DNA of 64,000 nucleotides from Adiantum capillus-veneris. Its lineage: Eukaryota; Streptophyta; Polypodiopsida; Polypodiales; Pteridaceae. A model generated the notes under the pieces. The model searched no databases. It was given only the letters and a program-made list of their open reading frames with translations, and had not been told where the DNA came from. Below are positions 33,471 to 44,118 of the stretch, one piece after another; the first letter of the stretch is position 1, and every line of letters starts with the position of its first letter. The translations under genes and the position numbers were made by a program. Location: NCBI GenBank assembly GCA_014529385.2, contig CM043966.1, positions 90,564,587 through 90,628,586 of the forward strand, in the 5' to 3' direction.

Positions 33471-34616
33471 TGTGAGCGGGATGGAAACACACAGAACGCC
33501 TCTATAACTACCCAACACACACTCATGGGAAGATACACACACACACACTATGGGGCACCACTCGGCTTACACAACACACCTGGCCGAGACAGGGAACACA
33601 CCTATGGAGTGAGAGGAGAGAGACTATCCACTTGCCCACTCCACACAGACACACACACACACACACACACACCCAAAAAACTCAGCTCAAAAGAGGAGCA
33701 CTTCTGATAATTAGATACAAATGAGCTTGGGCCAACACCAATGGGGCAAACAGCTCACACAATATGGGTAAAATAAGCCAGATACAATCACAAATTAGAG
33801 CAGAAACTTCGCTCATAGGAGAAACTTACACAGAAAAATAGCAAGAAAAGATTGAGGAATTTGGCAAAATGGACAGCACTATCGCGTTCGGAACGGCCCA
33901 AAACCCCAGTCTACAATGTCAAAGTGCTCAAATCCGACCTCGGATGAGCAGTTTACAGCCAAAACAGGCTCCAAAAACCCCAAAAACACACCTACGGCTG
34001 TTCCTCCTCTCTTCTCCACGTTTTTTCTGGTATTCTCTCTGTTTTTTCAGTTCCCACACTTAGCTTTATTAGTTGGGCACCCTTGTCCTTTTAGATGACC
34101 TCAAACGGACCCCGAACAGGCCAAAAACTGACCTCGTAGTGCATAGTTGTCACCTTTTTGCATCATCCGCACACCTGGCACTCGACTTTTTTCAATAATG
34201 CATCCCGTCACCACGTGAAGTGGCCCCAAAATATGGTCTTCATGATGACCTCTCTGCATAATTATCACAAGAAAACATCCACGTCGTGTCCGTACTTATC
34301 CACGTGCAAGTCTTGACCCCGTTCGGCCTCCTGACGCCACTAGATGCCATCTGACGCACCTGCTTACCTCATGTCGTTGGCCCACGGATAGCTTCCTCGA
34401 GAAGTTTTACACGCTAACAACTCCTCCTTATTGTAGAAAAAACACACTGGTACTGGTGATAGTGAAAATCGATGCACTATGTACATGCTGTCCTACTTGT
34501 ACACATGTGGGCCCCATGTAACCACCTAGCTCTGGAAAATGGGCAATACTTTATTTGATGCACCATGCATGGGTATGTACATATGCGCAATCCCTTGCTC
34601 CAAAAAACTCCTGACA
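33471..34616 (-). repeat. 5' LTR of the gag-only element
   Basis: Pair of 29719-30868. Its (CA)n tract (about 33648-33673) is shorter than in the partner. A few scattered substitutions separate the two. Confidence 0.9.
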
Positions 34617-35084
34617 ACGTGCTCTGGCATCGTTATTGACTGAAAATAAGTAGAGATTGGAGTACCCTTGTATGTGTATTGTTCTATGTCCATTGGATGA
34701 ACAAGTTTGTACTCACGTCCATACTTATCTACCATCAAAACTTGAACTTTATGGGCATCTGTATACGTGAATGCGTAGAGATTCTTATGTGTGGTCAACT
34801 CTCTGGAATAGGGCTCTACGCACCTATAGAAGATATATGGATCTTCATTTGTGAATCTATATAAGCCATCATGAGCATAATCTATATAAGTCATCATGAG
34901 CATAATCTATAAGCACTCTCATGGATTCATTGGATTGGATGAATCTCACGTTCGGTTTGTTGATCATCAGAGAATGCCTCTCCTCTATGTATTCTCCCAA
35001 TCCCCCTGTTGTCGGCCTTGCAACATTTTTCATGTCTCTAAGTGGAGTAGAGAACCCTAGTGGTGGATGATTTGTCATGGCCAA
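34617..35084 (-). pseudogene. Gag N-terminal segment of copy C, 5' of the nested insertion
   Basis: The frame starts at the ATG at 35084 (MAMTNHPPLGFSTPLRDMKN) and continues to IDYAHD. It then passes through a short duplicated stretch (TCATGAGCATAATCTATA twice near 34868-34910) that breaks the frame. It resumes as GLYRFTNEDPYIFYRCVEPY and TDAHKVQVLMVDKYGREYKL up to the nested element. The other copy has the same order at 46964-46430. Confidence 0.7.
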
Positions 35085-35513
35085 GACTCACTCAAGATTC
35101 TCAAGATAGTCTCTTAGTGTAACTTATCCCTTTTTGCCCTTGGTCAGGTCTCTCAAAAGTCAAGAATTTATGACTCTTTGGTCTCTGGAAACTAGTTTTG
35201 GGGTACCCTAAAAGTTTGGAATTAGAAAACCTAGAAAAATTCAGCTCTAAACCCAAAACAAGTTGTGTGCTATTGCCCGCAAGCTTTCTTCTTGGCTATA
35301 CCTGACTCAATTTGGAGTTGTCTATCAAAAGTTAGAGTACTTTTAGTGAACTGCACTTGAAACAACACTCAAAATAGTTCTAGGACCAGAACACAGGAAC
35401 TTTTGCTTGTATCTTGGCCTCCCAAAGGTATTTTTAGCTCAAACTTGAGATTTGCGATGTACTCAAGTATGCCTACAAGATCACCAAGTCAGATACCCCC
35501 ACTATGTTGAGGT

Positions 35514-37348
35514 ACATGGATCGTGATCCATGTTCCTGTGTCAGATTGTTTTCTCCAAAATTTTTCAAATTTTGACTGTGTGGAGACAAGGTCATCTGCA
35601 GACTATATACCAATTTTCAGCAAATTCTGAGGTTGAGGTACATGGATCGCGATCCATGTTCAACCACATCTGGAGTTCATCTCTTAGGAGTTTGTTCCTG
35701 ACTATGTCCACAAGCTAAATCTCAAATCTTGATGAATTTGGACTTGTTTTGACAGGTCAAATGCAAAGTACAAGGTCTACACTACGGTTTCAGTATGTCA
35801 CCTGTTTTGCTCCCTTTTGACTCAAATCTGCTCAATTTTTCCAAAACTGGCCTCGGGGATACGTTTTCATGTGTATACACTAATGATCTGGAAAGTTTAA
35901 AGACAAGTTGTTACTATGGGTACATGGATCACGATCCATGTTTGGAAACCAAATTGATTTTCTTTGGTACCATCAGATTCAGCATGACTAGTAGGTCCTA
36001 TGGTATCAAATTTTTTTAAAAATGGACCTCTGGATTGAAAGTTAGGTTAGTTCAAGTACTTGGCAGTTCTGAGCTTTTGGTTTGGTTTGATATCCAACTT
36101 TAGGTTTGAAAAGATCACTAGACTCCTAGTGACGTCCTCTAGCTATGGTGCAAATATGGTATCAATTTGTGACAGAGGAACATGGATTATGATCCATGTA
36201 CCTATGTGTCAGATGGTAATGAAACTTAGCACACAACTTGTCCTTGGTCTCCTAATCCCTGCTATATGGTTTTTGTGTGATTTGGACTTGTTTAGGTCAA
36301 GCGAAAGTCAATCCCTAGGTATGTTTTAGGGTTTTCCTCTTTGCATTTTTTTTGGCACTTTTGACCCAATTTTTTAACTTTTTTGACAAAATATCTTTGG
36401 GGACTTTTGTTCACAATGGTCTCTGCTACATGCTAGAAAAGTTTCTGTCCAAAAATTCCTCAGTGGTACATGGGTCGCGATCCATGTTCCACTACTTTTG
36501 GATCTGAATTTTTGGTGTGTTGATACCTTGTGATGTTTGTAGCTTGGTCCACAAATCTTTTTGAATTTGGATCAGTTTGGCCCTACCAAAACTGACTTCT
36601 ACAGTCTGCTGTGATAATTTTGAAAATGTTCTTTTTTTTGCTCTTTTGACCACTTTTTACAACTTTTTTGCATATGGTTCTTTAGGGAAAAGTGTTTGTC
36701 TATGTCTCAGCTATCTACTACTCAAATCTCAGCCAAAAAAAGTTCAATTTTTTTTTATGAGGTACATAGATCGCGATCCATGTTTGGAAGCCAATGTGAC
36801 ATTTCTTGGTACCATTAAAGTTAGCATGTTTACTGGATGCTATGGTATCAAAAGTTTTGGATTTGGACTAGTTTTTGTCATTCAAAAGAAAGTTTTTCTG
36901 TCTGTCCTATGGTTTTTGACTAGTTTCTGTATTTGGTTATTTTGACCAACTTTTTTCAATCTTTTGACATGGTGCCTTTTGGGAAAGTTGTTCTAAATGA
37001 TATCAGGGATGCACTTGTCAAATATCAACCCCAAATGTCAAAAGGTACATGGATCGCGATCCATGTTTGACATCATTTTTTCATGAATTTTGTTCTGTTG
37101 TTCTCTATCCCCTGTAGAAGCCAAATCTCACCTCTTTTTGAATTTGGATACCAAAATCTCAAGTTTTGCCCAGTTTTGTGTCTGAATCCCTGTTTTTGTT
37201 GTTTTTTCCCTAACAGTCAATTCTGATGTGATTATTGAGTTTTTCTCTCAAGCAAACTTGATCAGAGAAATGTCCACTGATGCTCAATGTCATTGATCAC
37301 TTTTTTTTTCAAAAATGGTCTCTGGGGTACATGGATCGCGATCCATGT
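35514..37348 (-). repeat. Array of eight 20-bp palindromes in the 5' region of copy C
   Basis: The consensus ACATGGATCGCGATCCATGT is its own reverse complement. Copies start at 35514, 35640, 35922, 36180, 36468, 36764, 37047 and 37329, with spacings of 126, 282, 258, 288, 296, 283 and 281. Most are framed by GGT before and TTCC or TTTG after. The 260-300 bp units between them share phrases such as CTTTTGACC, TTTTGGGAAA and TTTTTGAATTTGGAT but have diverged much more than the palindrome. The array lies upstream of gag, in the LTR or leader. Confidence 0.9.
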
Positions 37349-37560
37349 TCCTCCACAGATTCTGGCCAAACTTTCCAGATTGCTTCTAGAGAGTCTGTTG
37401 ATGCCTTTGATCCATAATTTTTTGAATTTGGATCACTTTGAGGTCTCTACCATCAAATTTTCATAATTTTAGAGTTATGGTCATTTCGGCCAAAATATGA
37501 TTTTCACCATTTTTTTCCTCAATATTTTAGCCCAAATTTGATGGTGGTAGTTTCTACTTA

Positions 37561-38162
37561 TCCTACTCCTAAGTACTAAAATGAAACATGAAACAAAAAC
37601 AAACAGGATGGTACAAAATAAAGTCGAAAAGGAAAACGGTACAGCACTCTGAAATCATAGAGAAAATCGAAGAATGAAATGCTTTTGACTATCTCACTCA
37701 CAACCCTCTTTACTTCTCAAGAATAGATCTAGCAAGTCCTTGACTTCTAGACTCTATCAAGCACTAAACCCCGTGTCTAGTTGCTTCACTGCTAAAGTGT
37801 AAATGGAATGGAGAGACAAATCTTAGAAAAGAATGCTCTAAATACAAGTTGCATCGATTAGAAGTTGGAGCAACTCGTAGCTTGAGCGTACGTTTTCAGA
37901 GCTCCCTCTTATTCCCTAAAGATAGCCTTCTTTCACATTAAGGTTATTGACCTTTATACGTAGGGCATTCTAAATGTCTAGCGGCCGGATCACATGTACC
38001 TTTACAATTGTCATGACAGAATTGCAACTCAGGGAATTGATTGATGCTCTAAAATTAGGATTTACACAAAGTATCACTACACTAGCTCGGCAAAATAATA
38101 AACTACAAATGTGGTGTCCGGCTACGTGTTCGGCCAGTTGGGTGCCCGTTAGATCTGTCCTC
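37561..38162. other. No recognisable gene
   Basis: AT-rich sequence between the palindrome-bearing element and the second chromovirus copy. It contains no domain that I can identify. Confidence 0.4.
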
Positions 38163-38730
38163 AAACTCTATCAAAGCCCATCAAATGGAAACTCTCTTTA
38201 TTTCACAAATCTTCAAGTACCATGGCTTGCCAATGTATATAGTGTTGGATAGAGATCCTAGAATGACCAGTAATTTTTATAAGGGTCTCTTTGAGAATTT
38301 AGGGACAAGGCTAAACTTCTCTTTGGCCTATCACCCGCAAATGGATGGCGAAAGTGAATAGCTAACCTAACAATTTTTGATCGATTGAAAGCCTACGTAA
38401 CGGAAGTAGATCAAAGGTCCCAATGGGAGAAGTACTTACCCTTAGTAGAGTATGCCTACATTAACACTGTACATACTTCCACGGGAAAAGCACCTTTCGA
38501 GGTAATTGAGGGAAGATAAAAAAAGTCCCCTGCTACTTAAGATACACGGGAAGATCTTCGCTGCAGATGAGTATAGCCGAGACCTACAAGAATATCTCCA
38601 AAAGATTAAGGATGCTATCTATATCTCACAGCAAAGGCAAAAGGCTGATGTTGATGCACAGAAGAGTCCAAGCCTTCAAAGAAAATGATTGGGTCTTACT
38701 TAAATTTTCCAAGGCTTGATTAAGGCACAC
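38163..38730 (+). pseudogene. Integrase remnant of chromovirus copy 2
   Basis: The second catalytic Asp region (DRDPRMTSNFYKGLFENLG) and the Glu region (AYHPQMDGESE) are visible, then EVDQRSQWEKYLPLVEYAY and HTSTGKAPFEV. Frameshifts near 38515 and stops after ESE inactivate it. Confidence 0.7.
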
Positions 38731-38731
38731 G

Positions 38732-39142
38732 ATGGCCAAGAATCCTACGGGACACCAAAAGTACTATGCTAAGTTAGCAAAAAGGTACTATGGTCCCTTC
38801 CAAATTCATAGACCAATCAATGAGATGGCCTATCAACTCAGTTTTCCCAGCCATTGGCTCATACACAATGATTTCCACGTGAGCCTACTAAAGCCTTACA
38901 AAGGAGAGTCACTTGAAGAACCAATTATTGAAGATCCACCGGAGATCGAGGGCCAAGAAGAGGTGCTGCAACCCGAGTCCATTCTCCGACATGAATACAA
39001 GGTATTAAGAGGCGGTAAGACTATCCAACGATATCTTATTAAGTTTAAAAATTTTCCTTTTGAAGAGGCTAGATGGATGCAAGGCATACAATTAAAGGAT
39101 AACCTAAACCTTGTCAATGATTACAATGCTTCTCTAGAGTAA
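38732..39142 (+). CDS. Open integrase tail plus chromodomain (136 codons), partial polyprotein end
   Basis: The frame reads YAKLAKRYYGPFQIHRPINE and LSFPSHWLIHNDFHVSLLKP, the conserved GPF/Y and HVSLLKP region of Ty3/gypsy integrases. A chromodomain follows from about residue 88 (ILRHEYKVLRGGKTIQRYLI, KFKNFPFEEARWMQ). The aromatic residues (Tyr in HEYKV, Phe/Trp in FPFEEARW) match the methyl-lysine cage positions of group I/II chromodomains. It is the C-terminal end of a polyprotein and the listed ATG is internal. Open, but without the rest of pol it cannot work alone. Confidence 0.75.
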   Translation: MAKNPTGHQKYYAKLAKRYYGPFQIHRPINEMAYQLSFPSHWLIHNDFHVSLLKPYKGESLEEPIIEDPPEIEGQEEVLQPESILRHEYKVLRGGKTIQRYLIKFKNFPFEEARWMQGIQLKDNLNLVNDYNASLE

Positions 39143-39495
39143 GAAAATGTACAAATATTTAAAATGAACAAAGTTTTTGTCTTATAAGACTCTCTTTTTC
39201 TTTATTGTGCACAAAAATGAAGTAGTATGCATGCTTATAATCAAGTTTGCGGAGACGACGTCTCCCAAACGCCAGGTAGAGCTTGTCACTCTACTATGAA
39301 AGATTGATAGGACTAATGTGCAGACATGCTTGTGGCATCTTTAGCTCTCAAGCACCAAATGGATTAGTCATCCATTTTGGAACGATGTTGTAGGGTAAGA
39401 TAGGGATCCTCTACCCGCTAGAAAATGACTAATGAATGGGCTTTATCTTCTGTAGCCCATAGTCGAGGATGACTATGATTTCAAGAGAGAGATAA

Positions 39496-41010
39496 TGTCA
39501 TAAAAACTAATATTTAATTCTCCTAAATGATTTTCTCATGTTAAACAGATCATTTAATATGGGGAAGTGTCAGGGGAGAAAAAGCTAGAATATTGGTTAA
39601 GCTGGCAGACCGGCCACAATAGGGATCCAAAGGAGAGAATATAGGGATCCAAAGGGGGGGCCATCTGCAAAAGAGAAATGTGCAACAATAGGCTCCAAAG
39701 ACCTTAGGGTTCAGCCCATTAAGACTTCCAAAATGGTAAGGTTCCAAAATTCAAAGGTAAGTCCAAATGGTCAAGTTTAGTGGAATTGGATTGGATTCAT
39801 TGTGTGTGTGTACAAAAAAGTCTTCACGACTCCTACATAGGAGGGGGTGAGTCCTGTAAGTAGGGGATGAGAGAGAAACACACACACACACACACACTCA
39901 CATGCTCCCTTTACACAAAGGGAATGAGGGACACATGTCAGCTCCCTAGCCTAGATGCCCACAAGGTGCACTCAAATCGTATTGGATGGCCATGGAGGTG
40001 GACCAATGAGAATTAGGCTAAATTAATCTAGTTTGATTAATTTAAAAACACTTAATAAAAGAACCAAAAAGAATTAAGCTCTCTAAAAGACTATTGGACA
40101 GTCTCCCAAGGGGTCCAATGAGCATTCAACAGCCCAATGGCTTGCCTGATTCCTATTGGCCAAAAGACAAAGGGGTCCAATGAGAGTTTAGTTGCATTAA
40201 TTAAATACCTAATGCTCGCACAAAAGGGGAAAGGGGGACACATGTCACAAGACTATCACTTATGCTTCTTAAATCCTATTGGCTAAGCATGGAGGGATAC
40301 AATGGGAAGCCATCAAGAGGAATTAGCAAGAGGGGTCGACCAAGAGAGAGAGGGGGTTGATTTTTCAAAGGCATTATTCCACACACACTCACACTAGCTC
40401 ATGTGTGAAGCAAGAAGACTCTCTCTCTCCTTCTCAAGCTTTAATGGAAAGCTTATCATCTACTCCAAGCTTGGAGAAGGGAGGAGTACACCAACAACTC
40501 TTGGCTTTGTGATGCAAATCCAACCAAGATCCAAGTTTCAATGCATCCTCATCTCCTCTACCATGCTAATTACTAAGCTATGCTAAGCTATTATCAGTCA
40601 TTATGTGAGGAGATGTACATCTTTCTCGAAAGATTATTCCTTTCTCCTCTCAATCTACTCTCATACCCCGCTAGCTCTCACCATCTCTTCGAAGGTGTGT
40701 GAGGTCTTGGGTTTGAGACCGTGAGGGAATTGATGTTGTATTTGATAAGTATTTTGATTGGTGCTTGAAGCTTCCATCTTCATTGCACTAGCTGGTTATT
40801 GAAGGAACACAAAGAATTGTATTGTAAAATGTTTCTCTTGATGGGGGAAACCTATAATACAAAGCCTTTTGGAGGGGGGACCGGTTCCATGTAAATCCGG
40901 TCCTCAACTATTGTCAACAGCTTAATTTCTCTCTCTTTTGAAGTATTGTTCATGCCTATCTAACTAGATGTTATGCTTTTTGTTGCTCTCTCCACCCAAG
41001 CACTCTTGTT
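39496..41010 (+). repeat. 3' LTR of chromovirus copy 2
   Basis: It starts TGTCATAAAAACTAATATTT after a polypurine tract. Similarity runs with 18443-19397 over its first two thirds and with 5500-6040 over its last third. The 3' border is approximate. It contains a (CA)n tract at about 39879-39897. Confidence 0.75.
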
Positions 41011-41645
41011 ATGCTCATTAGGACTCTATTCTAATGAAATGCTCACTATGTTCAGGCTATTTTCCGCTACACACAAGTTACTAGGCCATTTAATGTTACA
41101 GTCTTTTAGAACAATGAAGTTAGAGAAATTCTTGTTTTGCGTAGATCTTGCCATCAAAGCTCTGAAAGAGAAGAACATACCTCTTATTATGCACTTAGTA
41201 TGAAAATGGAGTCTTTAAGGTGGTTTTCTACACTATTTTAAAGTCAAGGAAGCACCCTCTATATTTCAAATCAAAATAAATTGGACCAATAGCACCTTGG
41301 TATGATAGTCCTATATAGCAATAGTTTGGATGGTAGCTAACAATTGTTGTATGTATGGTAGTTATGGGTAGTACATAAAGAATTTGATCTCACTGAGATA
41401 AGGGTTTCAATTGATTTAGAAGGGTTTAACATCATAATAGGCACCACCAAAAATCTTGTAGCACACCACTAATTGTTGTGAGTGATTGATCGATGCATTC
41501 CCATGCCACTTGAGGGAAACCTGTTCTTTTTTAGGAGAAATTACCAAAATACCCCTATAATTTGTGGAAATTCTCAGAAATACCCCTCAAATTTCCAAAA
41601 ATACCCATCATATTAGGCAACACCAAAACTCTTGTAGCACACCAT
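41011..41645. other. No recognisable gene; short direct repeat
   Basis: A block of about 47 bp (TCTTGTAGCACACCA core, preceded by CATCATAATAGGCA or CATCATATTAGGCA) occurs at about 41431-41480 and 41608-41650. Nothing coding is supported. Confidence 0.5.
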
Positions 41646-42054
41646 TGTTGATAGACACACTAGTATGTTAGTTTAGTAGTCAGTCAAATATTTTCTGCTG
41701 ATTAGCCGGATATGCTCTGTCGGATTGTGATGAATTGGATTGTAGTCAGTCGGATTGTGGTGAATCAAATATTTAATAGTTAGTTTGTATCAAAGACTGA
41801 GGTTGTTATACCAGTTTCTGGTGAATTAGTTATAAGTGTGCTTTACACTCTGTGAAGGATACGATTATAAGGGGATGACTATGTAGCTCTTCCTTGATGA
41901 ATGAAGCATTTTTGAATTTTGTTTTGGGTTACTTCTTGTTTTATCTCATATCTTCTGTGTAATACTTCAGTGTTTCTGAATGTAATTCTGAGTTATGTGA
42001 GGTTAAGGGTAGTATGATGATTCAGTTTTCTCTGTGTTGATGAACCATAACACA
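41646..42054 (+). repeat. Isolated 5' LTR-like sequence
   Basis: It starts TGTTGATAGACACACTAG, ends CATAACACA, and is followed at 42055 by TTTGGCGATCCTGCGGG, which looks like a primer-binding site. The layout equals that at 58584-58990 (LTR end TTACA, then TTTGGCAACCACG). Only about 50-100 bp of leader follows before the next element, so the rest of this retrotransposon is missing. Confidence 0.5.
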
Positions 42055-42099
42055 TTTGGCGATCCTGCGGGTTATGTTCTCTTTTTGTGAGGACATAAG

Positions 42100-42516
42100 C
42101 AAGTTTCTGGTATTCTTCTTCTGTGTATGGATGTTTTTCAGGGATGATGAATGTCTGAGAGGGGTAGGAGACACTCTCGCGTATATTATACAAGGGCTCA
42201 GGCCAGGGTCCGTCTTTGGCATTTTCTCTTCTGCTTTGGCTTGATGGAGACTAGGCTTCGATATCCATATCTGACTGTTTCCTTTGTAGAAGCCTTGATT
42301 TTGGAGTAGATGACACGATATCCATCTAGAGATTGTATTAGCCTTGGTTGCATTTGGCTTCTGTTTGCTGTTGGTTGTCATTGCTTGACTTTGCGTAGAA
42401 CCTTCTGTTGCATGACTTCTCTTTGTTGTTCCAGATTGAGCTACAAGTTTTGGTAACCATATTTGAGTGTTACCTTCATAAAATCCTTGTGCTTCAAGTA
42501 GCTTGACTGGAATCAT
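42100..42516 (-). pseudogene. Tandem QGFY/W repeat region of copy D
   Basis: The translation repeats a motif of about 25 residues: IPVKLLEAQGFYEGNTQIWL and later ISCHLLQNQGFYKGNSQIWI. More distant versions (QGYFQGNANVW) occur in the third fragment at 21160-21090. The role is unknown; such Trp/Gln-rich spacers occur in plant retroelement polyproteins. The apparent C-terminus past about 42190 is read-through into unrelated sequence. Confidence 0.6.
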
Positions 42517-43142
42517 CCACTATTGCATCTGTTTGTGTTGGGTAGCTATGCCAAAATTTGACTTCGACACCCATATTTGTCGTTTTGCTTGTTTGGAAGA
42601 TCTTTTTTTCCACGTTTTGTTGTTGTTCCTTCTCTTGCGTGAGTTGTTGGTCTTTCATTGATTGCTCGGCTTTATCCTTGTAGAACTTCTTTCTTGAGGT
42701 GAGTAGATCGAGGATGTTACTTTAAACTTTTTGGCCTAAACATTAGCGTTTCCTTGGAAGTATCCCTAAGCAGTGATTGACTTGTTTGATGCTACCCACC
42801 TTGTCACTTTATATTGTTGAGGTTGAGCTGGTGTTTGTTGTATCCAAATTGGGTCTTTGAGTTGGATGTGTTCTTTGGATAGTAACACTTAATTGATTCC
42901 CTTTGGCTTCTTCTTAATGATTTTTTGTGATGGAAACTTTGGTTGATAAACTTTTTGTTTCGGTTTCCATTGCATTGTTGATGGTTTGGCTCTTGAAGTT
43001 TTGTTGGAAGTTTAATGTAGGATTGTTGAAGGTAAGGTTGTCTTGCGAGGTTGATATACTTCAGTGTTTACCTTTGTTTTACCTTTTTCCGTGATGGTTG
43101 GCGATTTCTTCTTCGCATGGGTTTGAGAAGCTTCATGGAGTC

Positions 43143-43463
43143 TTACCGTTGTTGTTGTTGAATCTTTTGATTGTTGTCGAAAGAAGATGTTCCTGTCAGG
43201 ATCAGACTCTCCTTGATGTGATGGGAGTCAATTATGTGGAGAGTATCCTTATACTCCCCGGTATTCAACTTGAGTACAGCTTCTACCGTTTTAGAACTTG
43301 TAATGACCATGTACTCTAGCTCATTGATTGGCGGCTTTCCCATCATTATCCATGTTCCATAAGACATTAGATTCTTTGTTGCTTTTGGATCTATTAATAT
43401 TGAACATGTGATTTTGAGTCTTGTTTCTTTGCATATGCTGAATTTGATTGTTGTAGGAGACAA
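43143..43463 (-). pseudogene. Second retropepsin-like domain of copy D
   Basis: It reads ILIDPKATKNLMSYGTWIMM, then LKLNTGEYKDTLHIIDSHHI and KESLIL. The pattern (hydrophobic-IDxxAT-N-hS near the start, LIL near the end) has the outline of a retropepsin in which DSGAT became DPKAT: the catalytic Asp stays but the Gly is lost. The third fragment has the same change (21800-21620), so it predates the copies. Confidence 0.5.
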
Positions 43464-43537
43464 TCGACGTTCTTCCTGGTTCCTGTTCTTCTTTTGGTCT
43501 TGTGTTTGCTAAACATTTGACGTTGAACTTAAAAAAC

Positions 43538-44065
43538 TTATTTTCCTTCATCTGCTTTCATTTGTGCTTTTCCTAGAGTCGACTTCTTTGAAATAGATTT
43601 TGTTAATTCTTTTGGTATGTTAATGATGACATATTCTCGTGGTTGCTCTGCTTCCTTTGTTTTCACTTTTACCTCATCCTCCAAGACGTAGCCATCTGCA
43701 TCAACGTTTCTGCTTTCACTTTCACAAACTTCGTTAGCTTCCTTCAATACCTTTATTGTGAATAAGAGAGTTATAGCGTAGCCATCTTCATCACAAAATT
43801 TGGTGTTGGTTGCCTCATTTACACAAACATCAATAGTTGCCAGTATTTGAACCCATCCAAAAGGTTCAAACATCTCTTTCGAAAAAGGCTCTAGTACATA
43901 TGCCTTGTCTTGTATTGACCTATCATAAATGCAATCCTCGTTTTTCAAACTACCACCCTTAGAAGCTCCACATGTCCAATTGTGAGCTTTGTTTTGCAGC
44001 CAAGCCGGTATTTCTCCTTCTTGGTTAGTTGTAGAGTTTAATTCCTCTCCAAGGTTTTGTTCCAC
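43538..44065 (-). pseudogene. Variable segment between the two protease-like domains, copy D
   Basis: An open stretch of 175 codons includes FSKEMFEPFGWVQILATIDV and a Lys/Glu-rich end (EELTKS-like PKELTKSISKKSTLG). No catalytic motif is recognised. The part near 43850-44050 is also found in copy C at 26690-26920. Confidence 0.5.
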
Positions 44066-44118
44066 ATCTCTATAACTATGATTTTTGACACTAATTTTAA
44101 GTAGATATAGTCATAGCC

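Larger units (their letters stand above)
29719..34616 (-). mobile_element. Complete gag-only LTR retrotransposon (TR-GAG-like), nested in copy C
   Basis: Two direct LTRs of about 1.15 kb (29719-30868 and 33471-34616), alike at perhaps 97-98% by eye, enclose 2.6 kb. The element lies on the minus strand: primer-binding site next to the right LTR, one open gag frame, and a polypurine tract next to the left LTR. No protease, RT, RNase H or integrase is encoded, so mobilisation would need enzymes from an autonomous partner. TR-GAG elements of angiosperms have this same plan. High LTR identity and the intact gag make it the youngest insertion in the window. Confidence 0.85.
26690..37560 (-). mobile_element. 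gag/double-protease retroelement, copy C, split by a nested LTR element
   Basis: The minus-strand order is 5' palindrome array (37348-35514), leader, gag start at 35084, interruption by the element at 29719-34616, then the rest of gag, zinc knuckle, linker and first retropepsin, ending near 26690. The two gag parts join in the same order as the uninterrupted copy at 46960-46300, which proves the nesting. No reverse transcriptase, RNase H or integrase is present in this or the other copies. Many stops show it is inactive. LTR borders cannot be placed. Confidence 0.75.
38163..41010 (+). mobile_element. Chromovirus copy 2, 3' half
   Basis: It begins inside integrase (HQMETLFISQIFKYHGL, then DRDPRMTSNFYKGL and AYHPQ) and runs through the chromodomain and polypurine tract into a 3' LTR starting at 39496. 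Gag, protease, RT and RNase H are absent, so it is 5'-truncated. It parallels 3190-6100 of copy 1 and is the better preserved of the two. Confidence 0.8.

Noticed and set aside
35514-37348. CRISPR array
   Set aside because: Although short palindromes are regularly spaced, the spacers are about 260-300 bp and mutually related, and the context is a plant retroelement.
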